Positions 28,275-37,032 of a DNA stretch of 45,478 nt are shown here, piece by piece. The notes beneath the pieces are model-generated. The model was not told the DNA's origin. It saw only the letters and a list, made by a program, of their open reading frames with translations, and did not search any database. Both the position numbers and the translations under genes were made by a program. Location of the stretch: positions 1 to 45,478 of the IMG/VR virus record IMGVR_UViG_3300018476_000005. One strand, given 5' to 3'. Origin of the DNA: a virus. Each line of letters opens with the position of its first letter. Position 1 is the first letter of the stretch.

Positions 28275-29183
28275 TCAGGCGGTGATGCGCCGGTCGCGCC
28301 AGTAGACGTAAAGCGTTCCCCCGTCGCCGGTGAGTCCGACGGTGCTGGTCCCGGGCGGCAGTCGCCAGAAGGTGGATTGTGTCCAGTCGACTTGGTTGAA
28401 GACGGTGGCGCCGACGTCGCCGTTGAGCAGCACACTGCCGGCCCGCATGTCCACTTCGACGTACTGGCTGGGCAGGATCGAATAGGTGGACTTGAAAGCG
28501 AACTTCTCGCCGGTGCCAAGGGACGCGACGGGTCCGGTGGTGGGGCCGTAGAACCGCAGCACCGGCTCAACAGGCACCGACGATTCGACGGTGACGGTGA
28601 ACGCTGCGGTGTTGCCGGACATGTTGCCGTAGTTTTCGCCGTACGCCTCTACACCTACGGGGCCGTAGGTTTCGGGCCAGGTCTGCCCGGTGGCACTGCC
28701 GGCTTCGGCGACGGTGGTGGCGCTGCGCTGCGGTGATTCGAGCATTCCGGTGGGTGCGGTGAAACTGAGCTGCACGTCCAGCTTCACCGCCGCCATCGGC
28801 CCGTAGGAGATGGAGAACTCGTTGCCGCGTAGCTGGATGCGCCACGATTCGCCGCCGTCGCGGGTGAGGTACAGCCACGGCCGGCGTGTGGGATGCGCCA
28901 TCGCCGTCAGCCGTTCCAGGTAGGAGTACGGGGTTTCCAGGGGTGTGCCGAAAATCTGCAGGTCCAGGGTTACGGTGCGGGGTCCGGTGAAGTAGGTGTG
29001 ATCGGCCACCCCGTCAGCGCCGACGAGGTCGTTGACGACTTCGCGCACTGACGGGGAGCCGAGATCCCATTCGCGGCACAACACGGGTGACAGGTGGCCG
29101 GGTTTCGCCGGCCGTATGATGATCGTTTCGCCGGTGGTTTCGTCGACCAACTTCAACTCGGCCGGCACTTTGATCATCGCCAT
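28275..29183 (-). CDS. Distal tail protein (Dit-like)
   Basis: A 302-residue beta-rich protein with an N-terminal MIKVPAELKLVDETTGETI, GPRTVTLDLQIFGTPLETPY and LERLTAMAHPTRRPWLYLTR. Then KLDVQLSFTAPTGMLESP and a galectin-like second half follow. This is the pattern of siphovirus distal tail proteins, which form the hexameric hub between the tube and the tip. It starts directly after the tape measure gene, the standard position. Confidence 0.82.
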   Translation of the reverse strand: MAMIKVPAELKLVDETTGETIIIRPAKPGHLSPVLCREWDLGSPSVREVVNDLVGADGVADHTYFTGPRTVTLDLQIFGTPLETPYSYLERLTAMAHPTRRPWLYLTRDGGESWRIQLRGNEFSISYGPMAAVKLDVQLSFTAPTGMLESPQRSATTVAEAGSATGQTWPETYGPVGVEAYGENYGNMSGNTAAFTVTVESSVPVEPVLRFYGPTTGPVASLGTGEKFAFKSTYSILPSQYVEVDMRAGSVLLNGDVGATVFNQVDWTQSTFWRLPPGTSTVGLTGDGGTLYVYWRDRRITA

Positions 29184-29184
29184 G

Positions 29185-32100
29185 TCACACCCCTAGCGGG
29201 ACGTACTGCTGGCTGTTGAGTTTCTTGGTGACTTCGGTGCCGTCCATTTCGATAGGCCGTTGCGCGCTGGCCACCGCCAGCATCGAAGCCAACAGTTGGA
29301 TGTCGCGTTTGTCCAGCCGGATGGTGTGACCGTCCGTCGTGTTGCTCAGCCGCTCGGCGCGTCCGGTGCGGTTGAGCACCAAGTTAGGTCCGGGCGCCAG
29401 GGTGCCGCCGTTGTCGAACACCCCGGTCGGCAGCACGAACGTCCGGCTCAACTCAGGTACCGGTAGTTTTGCGCCCATCGTGTTGGCCAACTGTGTGGAC
29501 ACCTGCCGGGCGTACTGGTTCGCCGAGACGGTGGCCACCAGACGTGACGCCGCGTCCGACAGCACCGGCACCGCCGTCACGCCACCGGGTGTGACCGCGC
29601 CGGGTATCGCCCCAGTGTCCGCAGCTCCGCCGATGACACCAGCCGGGTTGACTTTCTGTCCACCCACCTCGGTCTGGAAGTGGAGGTGCGGGCCAGAGCT
29701 GTCGCCGGTGGAACCGACCAGACCGATCTGCTGGCCCGGTGCGACCAGGCTGTTGAGGCTGGCGAGGATCCGGCTCATGTGCATGTAGCGGGCAACAAGG
29801 TTGCCGGGGTAGGCGATGGAGACAGTGTTACCGCCGCCGCCGTACCAACCGGCCTGGATGACACGACCCGCGCCGATAGACACAATCGGTGTTCCACTCG
29901 GCGCTGGGTAGTCGATACCGCCGTGGCTGTACCGGCCCCGGTTGACGCCGTAACCCGAGCTGACGTTGTGGTGTCCCGGCAGCGGCCACGCATACCTGCC
30001 GCTGCTGGTGGATTCCTTCGGTCCGCCCGTGCCACCACCGGATGAGATGGTGCGCTTCGGCCCGCCTACCGCAGTCTTACCTGTTGCCCTGACCTGCTTC
30101 TTGTTCATCGCCTGCAGGTCGATGATCGAGATGTAGCCCTCAACGGAGTGCTGCTTCTGGCCGATCTTGTTTTCTTCCGCGAAAACACGCGGGTGCACGA
30201 TGAGGTTGAGTTCCTTCTTCGCCGGCAGGGCCTTGAGCTTCGCGGCGAGGTTACCGACCGCCCCCGTCGTACCATCCACCGCTGCGGTCACCCCGCGCTG
30301 CGCAACACTCAGCCCGTTCTGCGCGGTGGTCAAACCGTTGGCTGCGGTACGTGCATCGTCCTGCGCCCGGCGCAGCTCCCGGTAGTTCTTGGCCTGATCT
30401 TCGGTGACCTGCACCAACCGCTCTTTCGCGCGCAGCACCTCCGGTGAGTTCTCGATCCCCCGCTTCTCCGCGTCGGTGAGTTCTTGACGTTTCTCTTTCC
30501 CGTCGGCGAGGGTTTTGTTCAAGTCCGCTTCTGCCTGCGCAGCTTCGTTACGCATAGCCCGACGCACCAGCGGGTCAACCGCGTTGGTGTACTCGAAAGA
30601 CTTCAGCTTCTCCTGCGCGTACAGGAATTTGAGCCGTGCGTCTTCTTCGTCGGCGGCGAGCCCCTGCACTTCGGCCCGCAGTTCCCGCAGGTGTTTGGCT
30701 GCTTCGGCGCGGGCTTCGTTCAACTCGCGCTGCGCCGTAACCAGTTCACGCTGACCGCGTTTGATGTTGTTCTGCGCGTCGACCACAGCATCCCCGGCGC
30801 GGGTGACCGCCTGCCGCGCCTGGTCCATCTGATCCTTGGCGCCCTTGATCGCTGCCGGGTCGAAGACAAGCTGCCCCGCTGCAGGCTTACCGGCACCGGG
30901 CCTGACCTTGCGCTGCTCCGGTAGGTAGCGGCCGGCTTCGGGGCCTGAGATCAGGGCGGGTGCCTTCGGTACCGCTGCCGCCTCGGCTTCTTTGATCAGC
31001 TTCTCGCCGTTGTCGATCGACCTTTGCAGGAAGTCCGACGCGGTTTTAACGGAGTCGTCGATACTCGACGCGCCACTTTCGAGGTAGCCACCTACGGCCT
31101 CGAATCCCCTGGCCAGCAGTTCGTTGCCGCTCGCCCGCAGAATCTTCGCGGCGTTCGATGAGATGTTCTTAAGGAAGCCCAGCACGATCCCGTCAAGGAA
31201 CCCGATGGATTCAACGACGACCTGTAGAACTTTGGCCACGGAGACGGAGAACGACAGCCAAGCCTTGTAGCTGAACGTCAGTATCTCGATCATGCGGGAA
31301 AGTTCGCTGGACACGTAGCCGATCGCCACGACCAAGGTCTCACCGATAACAGGGGCCAGACCCTCGAAGAAGTGCAGCATCGAGTCGAAGGCGGGCTTGT
31401 TCTCCTCGATCGTCTTGCCGATGTTTTCAAACGCCTTGTCGAGGGCGGGTTTGACTTTCTCGGAGATCACTTGCCACATGCGCAGCAGTACCGCGCCGGT
31501 TTCGTTGACGAGATCCCGGAACGCTTCGATCTTGGTGTAGGCCATGAACGCCGCAGCACCGATGGTGAACAGCGCGGCCGAGACGCCGAGACCGATCAGG
31601 CCGCCCGGGGTGAACAGAGTGCCCGCCGCCATAGCGAACTTGAGGCCACCCACACCGGCCGCGACCATGCCCAGACCTTTGGCGATCTTGCCAAAGTCCA
31701 GCCGCGCGAACCAGTCGAAGAAACCTTTCAACTTCTGGACGTTGCCCTCGGCGCTGGTCCAGTCCTTGATGGTCTCGGTCAGCGCCACCAGCCGGTCAAC
31801 AAGGGTCTGTCCACTGGGTAGTGCTGCCTTGAGGATGTTGAGCAGGATCTCACCGAGGTTAGTGGCGATCGTCCACCACTTCGCCAGCTCGTCGCCAGCG
31901 CCCGCGAAGAACCCCTCGATGTCGGTGTCACTGAATCCGGCGATGAAGTCGGCGAACGTGTTGGCCAGCTTCTCGATATAGGTCATGAACCGCACCACGA
32001 GCGGCGAAGCGCCGGCGAAGATACGGGTCAACGGCTGCAGCAGCGCCACAACCGCGCGGTTCAGCGCCTCGAATGCGACCTGGTTGTTCTTGATAGTGGT

Positions 32101-33270
32101 GGCTAGTGCGCCTTTGAAGATCGAAGAACCGATGAACGCGCCGGCTTGAGCGGTGGAGTCACTGATCGCCTTGCCCATGTCGATGACCGACTGTTTGAAC
32201 AGGTCAAGGGTGGAGATCCCCTGCTTGCCCTTGTCGGTGATGGACACCAGGGCAGAGGAGAACCCGGGCAGGGTGGCGCCTTCAACTTCCTGCGCGAACC
32301 CGACGAACCCGTTTTTGAGAGCCAGCAGTTGGCCAAAGAAGGTCCGGGCAGCCGGGGCCATGCGACCGAGCCGGGCTTCCAGTTCCGCTAGTGCAGCCTC
32401 AGAACCTTTCTGCGCCTGGTCGAGCAGACCCCACGCGCCGATGACACCTTTGAACGCGACACCGAGCGCGGCGAACGCGGTGACCGCACCCATCGCGGCC
32501 GGTGCCAGCGCCACCAGGGACGTGGAGGCGTAGGCGGCGGAGGACGCGAGTGCCAGCAGGGCGGGGCTGATGGCGACGACAGCGCCCATGAGGGCGTTCA
32601 TTGGTCGAACGCCCCGGCCACCTGTGTCGATGAAGTCGCCCATGCCACTGGCGGAAGAACGGAAACCCTTCGCATCACCCATGCGATCGAAGAGACCCTT
32701 GTAACTCTTCTCTAGCCTCTTCGAGTCGCGGTGTACCTTCTCCTGCTTCTTGTCGAAGGTACTCAGCTCACGGTTGACCGACTCCCAGATAACCAGTTCG
32801 TTTTTGCGCGCGTTGATGATGTCGTTGCCGAACGTACCCCGACGCCGCAGCGCTTCCCGGTAGACAGCGTCGGTGTGCAGCAGCTTCGAGCGCACCACAT
32901 CCAGCATCTTGTGGTGCTGCTGCCATTTGCGCGTGGCGTTTTCGATTCGGTTGTCAAGGTCCCGTGTGCTCGTCGCCAGCTTCTTGTTCGCTGTAACCAG
33001 GGCGTTGGTGCGTTCCTCGTTCATGCGCATGGCGCGGGCCTGCCGTTGACCCGCCGCCTGCGCCTCCGCGTCAGCCTTCTTGCGCAACGCCATAAGCCGG
33101 TGAGTTACCGCCAGCTCTTGCCCGCTGATTCCTTTAGAGACAACCTCAACGTCGATGGTGAACTTCTGCGCCGCCAGTTTCCTGCGGGCTTCGATCAGCG
33201 CCCGGTTCCAGTTTTCAAACTCTGGATGAATCTTGACTACTGCATGTTCGATGACATTCTCGTCGGGCAC
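29185..33270 (-). CDS. Tape measure protein with M23 peptidase domain
   Basis: A 1361-residue tape measure protein, which at roughly 1.5 Å per residue predicts a tail of about 200 nm. The N-terminal third is helical (ATRKWQQHHKMLDVVRSKLL). Residues about 200-700 have alternating hydrophobic helices (AVVAISPALLALASSAAYAS), and a long coiled coil lies near 800-1000. A LysM-less M23 endopeptidase domain is near 1090-1200, with YSHGGIDYPAPSGTPIVSIG and SSGPHLHFQTEV giving the H-x3-D and H-x-H zinc ligands. It would help cross peptidoglycan during DNA entry. The conserved FDNGGTLAPGPNLVLNRTGR segment ends the protein. Confidence 0.93.
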   Translation of the reverse strand: MPDENVIEHAVVKIHPEFENWNRALIEARRKLAAQKFTIDVEVVSKGISGQELAVTHRLMALRKKADAEAQAAGQRQARAMRMNEERTNALVTANKKLATSTRDLDNRIENATRKWQQHHKMLDVVRSKLLHTDAVYREALRRRGTFGNDIINARKNELVIWESVNRELSTFDKKQEKVHRDSKRLEKSYKGLFDRMGDAKGFRSSASGMGDFIDTGGRGVRPMNALMGAVVAISPALLALASSAAYASTSLVALAPAAMGAVTAFAALGVAFKGVIGAWGLLDQAQKGSEAALAELEARLGRMAPAARTFFGQLLALKNGFVGFAQEVEGATLPGFSSALVSITDKGKQGISTLDLFKQSVIDMGKAISDSTAQAGAFIGSSIFKGALATTIKNNQVAFEALNRAVVALLQPLTRIFAGASPLVVRFMTYIEKLANTFADFIAGFSDTDIEGFFAGAGDELAKWWTIATNLGEILLNILKAALPSGQTLVDRLVALTETIKDWTSAEGNVQKLKGFFDWFARLDFGKIAKGLGMVAAGVGGLKFAMAAGTLFTPGGLIGLGVSAALFTIGAAAFMAYTKIEAFRDLVNETGAVLLRMWQVISEKVKPALDKAFENIGKTIEENKPAFDSMLHFFEGLAPVIGETLVVAIGYVSSELSRMIEILTFSYKAWLSFSVSVAKVLQVVVESIGFLDGIVLGFLKNISSNAAKILRASGNELLARGFEAVGGYLESGASSIDDSVKTASDFLQRSIDNGEKLIKEAEAAAVPKAPALISGPEAGRYLPEQRKVRPGAGKPAAGQLVFDPAAIKGAKDQMDQARQAVTRAGDAVVDAQNNIKRGQRELVTAQRELNEARAEAAKHLRELRAEVQGLAADEEDARLKFLYAQEKLKSFEYTNAVDPLVRRAMRNEAAQAEADLNKTLADGKEKRQELTDAEKRGIENSPEVLRAKERLVQVTEDQAKNYRELRRAQDDARTAANGLTTAQNGLSVAQRGVTAAVDGTTGAVGNLAAKLKALPAKKELNLIVHPRVFAEENKIGQKQHSVEGYISIIDLQAMNKKQVRATGKTAVGGPKRTISSGGGTGGPKESTSSGRYAWPLPGHHNVSSGYGVNRGRYSHGGIDYPAPSGTPIVSIGAGRVIQAGWYGGGGNTVSIAYPGNLVARYMHMSRILASLNSLVAPGQQIGLVGSTGDSSGPHLHFQTEVGGQKVNPAGVIGGAADTGAIPGAVTPGGVTAVPVLSDAASRLVATVSANQYARQVSTQLANTMGAKLPVPELSRTFVLPTGVFDNGGTLAPGPNLVLNRTGRAERLSNTTDGHTIRLDKRDIQLLASMLAVASAQRPIEMDGTEVTKKLNSQQYVPLGV

Positions 33271-33274
33271 GGGG

Positions 33275-33936
33275 TCACCCCACCTCTATGTCGCCTGACT
33301 CGACGCCCATAGAAAGCTGACCCGCCGCGCGCTCAACGACGGCGTGCCAGCTTTCCTGGACATGACATGCGGATTCGATGAGCTGCCGCGACTCTTCGAT
33401 GGGTTGACGATCTTTCGTGAACTTGGTGCGGGCGTACAGATCCAGCCGGGCCGCGCGTGTCTCAGCCACCATCGCCTCATACAGCAGGCTGTAAACCTGA
33501 TCGGGTCTCAGCTCGCCTGGCTCTTTTGTGGATCCTTGAAGGAGACAACGTTGTGCGGCGTCTGGGTGGACTCGGCACCAGGACTCGATGACTCGCCTGG
33601 CGTGAGTCGTTTTCCCGTGTAATGCTCGATCACCCAGTCGACAAGTTCGTTGACCTGCTCCAAGGTGACGGCCTTCTCGTCGTCGGCTTTGTCGTCGTCG
33701 TCGTCCTCTACCGCCATCAGGGCCCGGAACTTGTCCCTGTCTTCGGGCAGTAGAACTTTGTCCATGAAACCCACGGTGACGTCGATGGCAGCCTCGGCGC
33801 CTTCGATGTTTTCGACCGCGCGGATCATGCGTGCGAATCGTCGCGCGTGCAGCTTCGACCGGATGTGGAAGGTTTCCCCGCCAAGTTTGAACGCTTCCCG
33901 CTTGCGGCCCCGGACAAGCTCATCGAAGTCTTTCAT
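33275..33936 (-). CDS. Tail assembly chaperone GT by -1 frameshift
   Basis: Reading the gpG frame from 33936, a -1 shift at CAAAAG (33528-33523) continues as KEPGELRPDQVYSLLYEAMV and then AETRAARLDLYARTKFTKDR, to the stop at 33275-33277. The fused product of about 221 residues is the GT chaperone used with the tape measure. The shifted part has the well-known YxLLYEAMVAETRARRLDL block of actinophage T domains, and the overlap of the two frames is only about 20 bases. The slippery run is A-rich but not a perfect XXXYYYZ heptamer, so shifting probably depends on a single-tRNA slip. Confidence 0.78.
33508..33936 (-). CDS. Tail assembly chaperone G
   Basis: A 142-residue acidic protein (MKDFDELVRGRKREAFKLGG, FARMIRAVENIEGAEAAIDV, VAVEDDDDDKADDEKAV-like acidic stretch). 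It is the frame-0 product of the two chaperone products that coat the tape measure before tube assembly. It lies between the major tail protein and tape measure, as in most siphoviruses. Start ATG at 33936 with GGGGGA upstream. Confidence 0.82.
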   Translation of the reverse strand: MKDFDELVRGRKREAFKLGGETFHIRSKLHARRFARMIRAVENIEGAEAAIDVTVGFMDKVLLPEDRDKFRALMAVEDDDDDKADDEKAVTLEQVNELVDWVIEHYTGKRLTPGESSSPGAESTQTPHNVVSFKDPQKSQAS

Positions 33937-33952
33937 CTATCCCCCTGTTTGT

Positions 33953-34531
33953 TTACGGCACCGGGTTAAGGGCGCCCGCACCCATGATCTTGAAGAGTTT
34001 CTTGCCGGTCGCCGGCTTCTCCAATTGGAAGTTGGCGGGCAGTGTGGACAGTTCCGTGCCCTTGCGGTTGGCGATGGACACCGACCCGCCCTGCAGGCAT
34101 TGCCGGAAGATGAAGCGCAGGTCGTTGTCGGCGGCGTCGGGGTAGGCGTCCCAACCCAGCATGATGCGGGACTCGTCGCCCATGTCGGGTGGTTCGACTT
34201 CCCACGCCGCCCCGTCCTGCGCGGCGTCGGGGATGATGCCGCCGTTGAACACAATGTTGAGGTTCTTGAGCGTCATCTCAGCGAGCGCCATCTCGACACT
34301 GGCGTCGCGGCCGGTGGTGACCCGGGCGAAAACATCCAACTCTTCGGCAACTTCGACATTGTCCAACGTGATCTCGTAGTTGATCACGGAGCCTTCGGTG
34401 GTGTAGCCGAGGCAGATCCACCCGACACCCCACGCGGTTTTTTCATCGACGGGTTCTGTAGCCGTGAGTCCGGCCGCCCAAAGTTTGCCGGGCTTGCCGA
34501 ACCGCACCGCCGCAGCTTGAAAATCGACCAT
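33953..34531 (-). CDS. Major tail tube protein
   Basis: A 192-residue beta-rich protein with WGVGWICLGYTTEGSVINYE, TLDNVEVAEELDVFARVTTG, RDASVEMALAEMTLKNLNIV and a final KLFKIMGAGALNPVP. Size, order (after tail terminator, before chaperones) and the TTEGxxINYExxxxNVEVAE pattern fit the actinophage tail tube protein of the lambda gpV/phi13 type. It polymerises as hexameric rings around the tape measure. Confidence 0.85.
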   Translation of the reverse strand: MVDFQAAAVRFGKPGKLWAAGLTATEPVDEKTAWGVGWICLGYTTEGSVINYEITLDNVEVAEELDVFARVTTGRDASVEMALAEMTLKNLNIVFNGGIIPDAAQDGAAWEVEPPDMGDESRIMLGWDAYPDAADNDLRFIFRQCLQGGSVSIANRKGTELSTLPANFQLEKPATGKKLFKIMGAGALNPVP

Positions 34532-34546
34532 GAGTGATTACCTCTC

Positions 34547-34954
34547 TTATACGGCGACGGCCACCATGAGCGCATCGACCACATACCGGGGTGTGTTGCT
34601 GGCTAGGTCTGGCATCCAGATCCAGTTAATGACTTCGCCGACATACAGCAGCCCGGTCGGCGCGACGTACCCACCGGACTGGGCGAGGTTTTCGACTTCG
34701 GTTACCAGGGCCGCCGACAGGGTGTAGGCGCCGGTGCGCGACGTTTGCCAGCAGGAGAACGACATGCGGGCCCGGTCGGTGGGAATGTCGTAGCCGCGCA
34801 TGGGTCCACCGCCGACGCGGGAACCGATCACAGACGGCACCGGAGAAGAACCGGGCATCGACTGGAAGATCGACTGTGTGATGGCGCCGACAGGTCCGGC
34901 TTTCAACCATTCGACGCATGTCTTCTCGATGTCGACGTACGACGCGGCGATCAT
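34547..34954 (-). CDS. Tail terminator protein
   Basis: A 135-residue protein (MIAASYVDIEKTCVEWLKAG, CWQTSRTGAYTLSAALVTEV, WIWMPDLASNTPRYVVDALM). The alpha/beta layout with a start helix, a Ser-Cys-Trp strand and a C-terminal strand agrees with tail terminators of siphoviruses, which cap the tube and join it to the head. It overlaps the previous gene as ATGA and lies just before the tube gene. Confidence 0.75.
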   Translation of the reverse strand: MIAASYVDIEKTCVEWLKAGPVGAITQSIFQSMPGSSPVPSVIGSRVGGGPMRGYDIPTDRARMSFSCWQTSRTGAYTLSAALVTEVENLAQSGGYVAPTGLLYVGEVINWIWMPDLASNTPRYVVDALMVAVAV

Positions 34955-35238
34955 GCGTACAACCAGCGGACAGCTTCGATGGCTGTTCTGACGTGAGGTT
35001 GCTCGGGGCCACGACCGACGCCGTATTCGACGTAGCGCCAGTAGGAAACGTTGCTGACGATCTCGGCGCCTTCGGGTGTCGGTCTAGCTGAATACGACCT
35101 GGCAAGGTCGCCGGTCGCCCCCCGTGGTGTGGTTGGGCTTGAGGCGATGATGTCGCAGATCAGGTCCGCTGTTTTCAGGCAGTGGATGCGAGCGGCCCGA
35201 CCGAAGGTGATCTCAGGATCGAATATCAACACCCTCAC
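34951..35238 (-). CDS. HK97 gp10-like head-tail connector
   Basis: A 95-residue protein using a GTG at 35238 (start uncertain). It contains FDPEITFGRAARIHCLKTAD, DLARSYSARPTPEGAEIVSN and SYWRYVEYGVGRGPEQPHVR. The last segment matches the xxxYxxxVExGTxxxxxxPFLRPA signature of gp10-like head-closure and minor tail proteins. Located between head stopper and tail terminator. Confidence 0.72.
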   Translation of the reverse strand: MRVLIFDPEITFGRAARIHCLKTADLICDIIASSPTTPRGATGDLARSYSARPTPEGAEIVSNVSYWRYVEYGVGRGPEQPHVRTAIEAVRWLYA

Positions 35239-35653
35239 CTTCTTTCTTGGCGCGGGCCTTACGAGCACCGGGCAGACCTTCGACGCGCTGCAGCTCCCCC
35301 TCGACGTGGCCGAACCCGCCGGCGAACGCTTCGATGCCCCGGATCGGGTCGGCCACCTGCGCCACCCACACCACCTCGTAGGCCCATGTGGTCACCGGAT
35401 CCACGATCACGTACTTGTGGTCGATGACGCACGGGTCGGCGATGAGACGGAAACGGTTGATGGCTTGGGTGTCGGCGCCGTTCTCCACACTGCCGGGTAA
35501 CGGTTCGATGACCGCGTTCACCAGCACGAAAGCCGGGTCGTACGGCGGTCCCGGCTCCCACGGGTCGTCGGTGTCGTCGGCGTACTTGTGCACCTCAACC
35601 TGGTGGGTGGGGGTGGGTATGCCGGCTGACATGAAGCCACGCACGTACGCCAT
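35213..35653 (-). CDS. Head-tail stopper (SPP1 gp16-like)
   Basis: A 146-residue beta-rich protein (VEVHKYADDTDDPWEPGPPY, VLVNAVIEPLPGSVENGADT, KYVIVDPVTTWAYEVVWVAQ). It lies between the gp6-like adaptor region and the gp10-like gene, and its size and beta-rich layout fit a head completion/stopper protein that seals the portal after packaging. It overlaps the gp10-like gene by about 26 bases. Confidence 0.65.
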   Translation of the reverse strand: MAYVRGFMSAGIPTPTHQVEVHKYADDTDDPWEPGPPYDPAFVLVNAVIEPLPGSVENGADTQAINRFRLIADPCVIDHKYVIVDPVTTWAYEVVWVAQVADPIRGIEAFAGGFGHVEGELQRVEGLPGARKARAKKEGEGVDIRS

Positions 35654-35687
35654 GACGCACCCCCGTGTCTCTATGTTTAGAACATCG

Positions 35688-35879
35688 CTACTTGCGGCGG
35701 GTGGTTTTACGTGGGGCGGGCTTCTCGTCTTCGTCGGCGGCAGCCCTACGCCCGGCGCCTTTGGTTACCAAGTCGTGCCACCCGTACTCTTCGACAGCTT
35801 CGGCGCTGACCTTGTCGCCGGCCCGTGCTGCCCGGATGTGGCCGATGTACAGCGGCACCTTCGCCACGTAATCGCTCAT
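35688..35879 (-). CDS. Small structural-region protein
   Basis: A 63-residue protein starting MSDYVAKVPLYIGHIRAARA, with VEEYGWHDLVTKGAGRRA and a lysine/arginine end. It has the look of the tiny head-decoration or connector accessory proteins common in actinophages between the head-tail adaptor and stopper. Function unknown. Confidence 0.6.
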   Translation of the reverse strand: MSDYVAKVPLYIGHIRAARAGDKVSAEAVEEYGWHDLVTKGAGRRAAADEDEKPAPRKTTRRK

Positions 35880-35891
35880 GGATGTTTCTCC

Positions 35892-36410
35892 TTACGGGAG
35901 TCGATGTGGATTCAAGAGCCGCGTTTCCAGCTCGGTGAACGAGCCGCTGTCGGCGTATCGGCGTCGCACGGTCCCGGAACTTGCTTCGATGATCCGTTCG
36001 GGGTTGAGGTATTCGCGGGCGGCGGTGGCCAGTGCCACCAGCGCGGGCCCGCCTGGCCGTTCGGCGTAGCCGTGGTCGAAGTCGACAACCACGTTGCGGG
36101 TACTGCACGTCCACCACTGGTGGTAGATGAGACCCATGCCGGACCACGAGTAGGAGGTGGGGTCGAGCAGCACGCCGTCCAACGTGACGCTGTTGACGGC
36201 GTTGAGTTTCATGGTGGGCAGCCGCAGCAGTGTGGTGCCGTCGCCGTCCAGGGTCAGGGTTTCGGTGGTGGCCGGGTACATCCACCAGCCGCAATATTCG
36301 CGGACAACCGCGTTACCCAACTCGACGGAAAGGATCGCCGCGTCGTCTGTAGATAGGTCACCGAGGTGTAGGTAGTTCCCCAGGTCAACTATGTCGATCA
36401 TGTCCTGCAC
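35892..36410 (-). CDS. Head-tail adaptor (gp6-like connector)
   Basis: A 172-residue protein with MIDIVDLGNYLHLGDLSTDD at the N-terminus, a strand region (NSVTLDGVLLDPTSYSWSGM), VVVDFDHGYAERPGGPALVA and a helical end. This is the layout of gp6/gp15-type adaptors that dock onto the portal (helix bundle plus beta loop). It stands after the head genes and before stopper and tail terminator. Confidence 0.72.
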   Translation of the reverse strand: MQDMIDIVDLGNYLHLGDLSTDDAAILSVELGNAVVREYCGWWMYPATTETLTLDGDGTTLLRLPTMKLNAVNSVTLDGVLLDPTSYSWSGMGLIYHQWWTCSTRNVVVDFDHGYAERPGGPALVALATAAREYLNPERIIEASSGTVRRRYADSGSFTELETRLLNPHRLP

Positions 36411-36430
36411 CTCGATTCAATTGCACAGAA

Positions 36431-36458
36431 CCCGTGCCGGCTTGAAGTCCGGCACGGG
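36431..36458 (-). terminator. Hairpin between head and connector genes
   Basis: A perfect 10-bp stem, CCCGTGCCGG with CCGGCACGGG, and an 8-base loop, in a 66-base gap. Reading leftward it is followed by TTCTGTG only, so termination would be partial. Such attenuators often reduce expression of connector genes relative to the highly expressed capsid gene. Confidence 0.55.
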
Positions 36459-36476
36459 CCCTGCAGTTCGTTGTGG

Positions 36477-36680
36477 TCAGGCAGGTGGTGTCGTGCCTGT
36501 CCCGCTGCTGGTGGTGCCCTCTTCGGGGGTGGTCGGTTCGGCTGCTGCCTCTTCGTCGGCGGCCGGCTCGGTGCCGGTCTGGCGCTGACGCGCCTGACGG
36601 GCCTGCTCGTCGCGCTTCTGCCGTTCGCGCTTAAGCCGCTCCTGCTCCTGCTGCTGCGCCGGGTCCTCGTAGTTGGTCAC
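36477..36680 (-). CDS. Small disordered protein after capsid genes
   Basis: A 67-residue protein with GTG start at 36680 (GTGA overlap), containing a charged coiled-coil run (QQQEQERLKRERQKRDEQAR) and a Glu/Thr/Pro-rich tail (EEAAAEPTTPEEGTTSS). Low complexity but consistently encoded. Possibly an assembly or decoration factor; function unknown. Confidence 0.5.
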   Translation of the reverse strand: MTNYEDPAQQQEQERLKRERQKRDEQARQARQRQTGTEPAADEEAAAEPTTPEEGTTSSGTGTTPPA

Positions 36681-36910
36681 TTGCTCTCCTCTGTCCGGGC
36701 CTTGTTCGGCGGGGTGTGACTCTTCGAGCTGGTGGTGAGCTTCGACTTCGCGGCGGGCTCTTTGGTGGCGTAGCCTCCGGGCGCCTCGGCACTCTTCCAA
36801 CCTTGCTTCTCGTAGTCCTCTTCGGTGAGCTGCACTGTTGTCGGCACGCCGTTGAGGATGACGTTGTATTCCTTCAGTTCCGGTGCTTCGTTCTTGGTGG
36901 GCTCAGTCAT
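36677..36910 (-). CDS. Small protein downstream of capsid gene
   Basis: A 77-residue protein with MTEPTKNEAPELKEYNVILN, GVPTTVQLTEEDYEKQGWKS and a Lys/Ser/Pro-rich tail. ATG at 36910 has GGAAGGAC upstream. The frame is open back to a GTG at 37036, which overlaps the capsid stop as GTGA and would add a cysteine-containing 42-residue segment (RCPVCLNEPYGHNCGPR). Either start is possible. Location suggests a head accessory protein. Confidence 0.6.
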   Translation of the reverse strand: MTEPTKNEAPELKEYNVILNGVPTTVQLTEEDYEKQGWKSAEAPGGYATKEPAAKSKLTTSSKSHTPPNKARTEESK

Positions 36911-37032
36911 GTAACTCGTCCTTCCGGTTGCCAGGTTTACAGGCGCGACAGTCTCCGTGGTGCGTGGCCCGCAGTTGTGTCCGTACGGTTCGTTCAGACA
37001 GACGGGGCAACGCGTACCCGGAGCGGTGCCAA

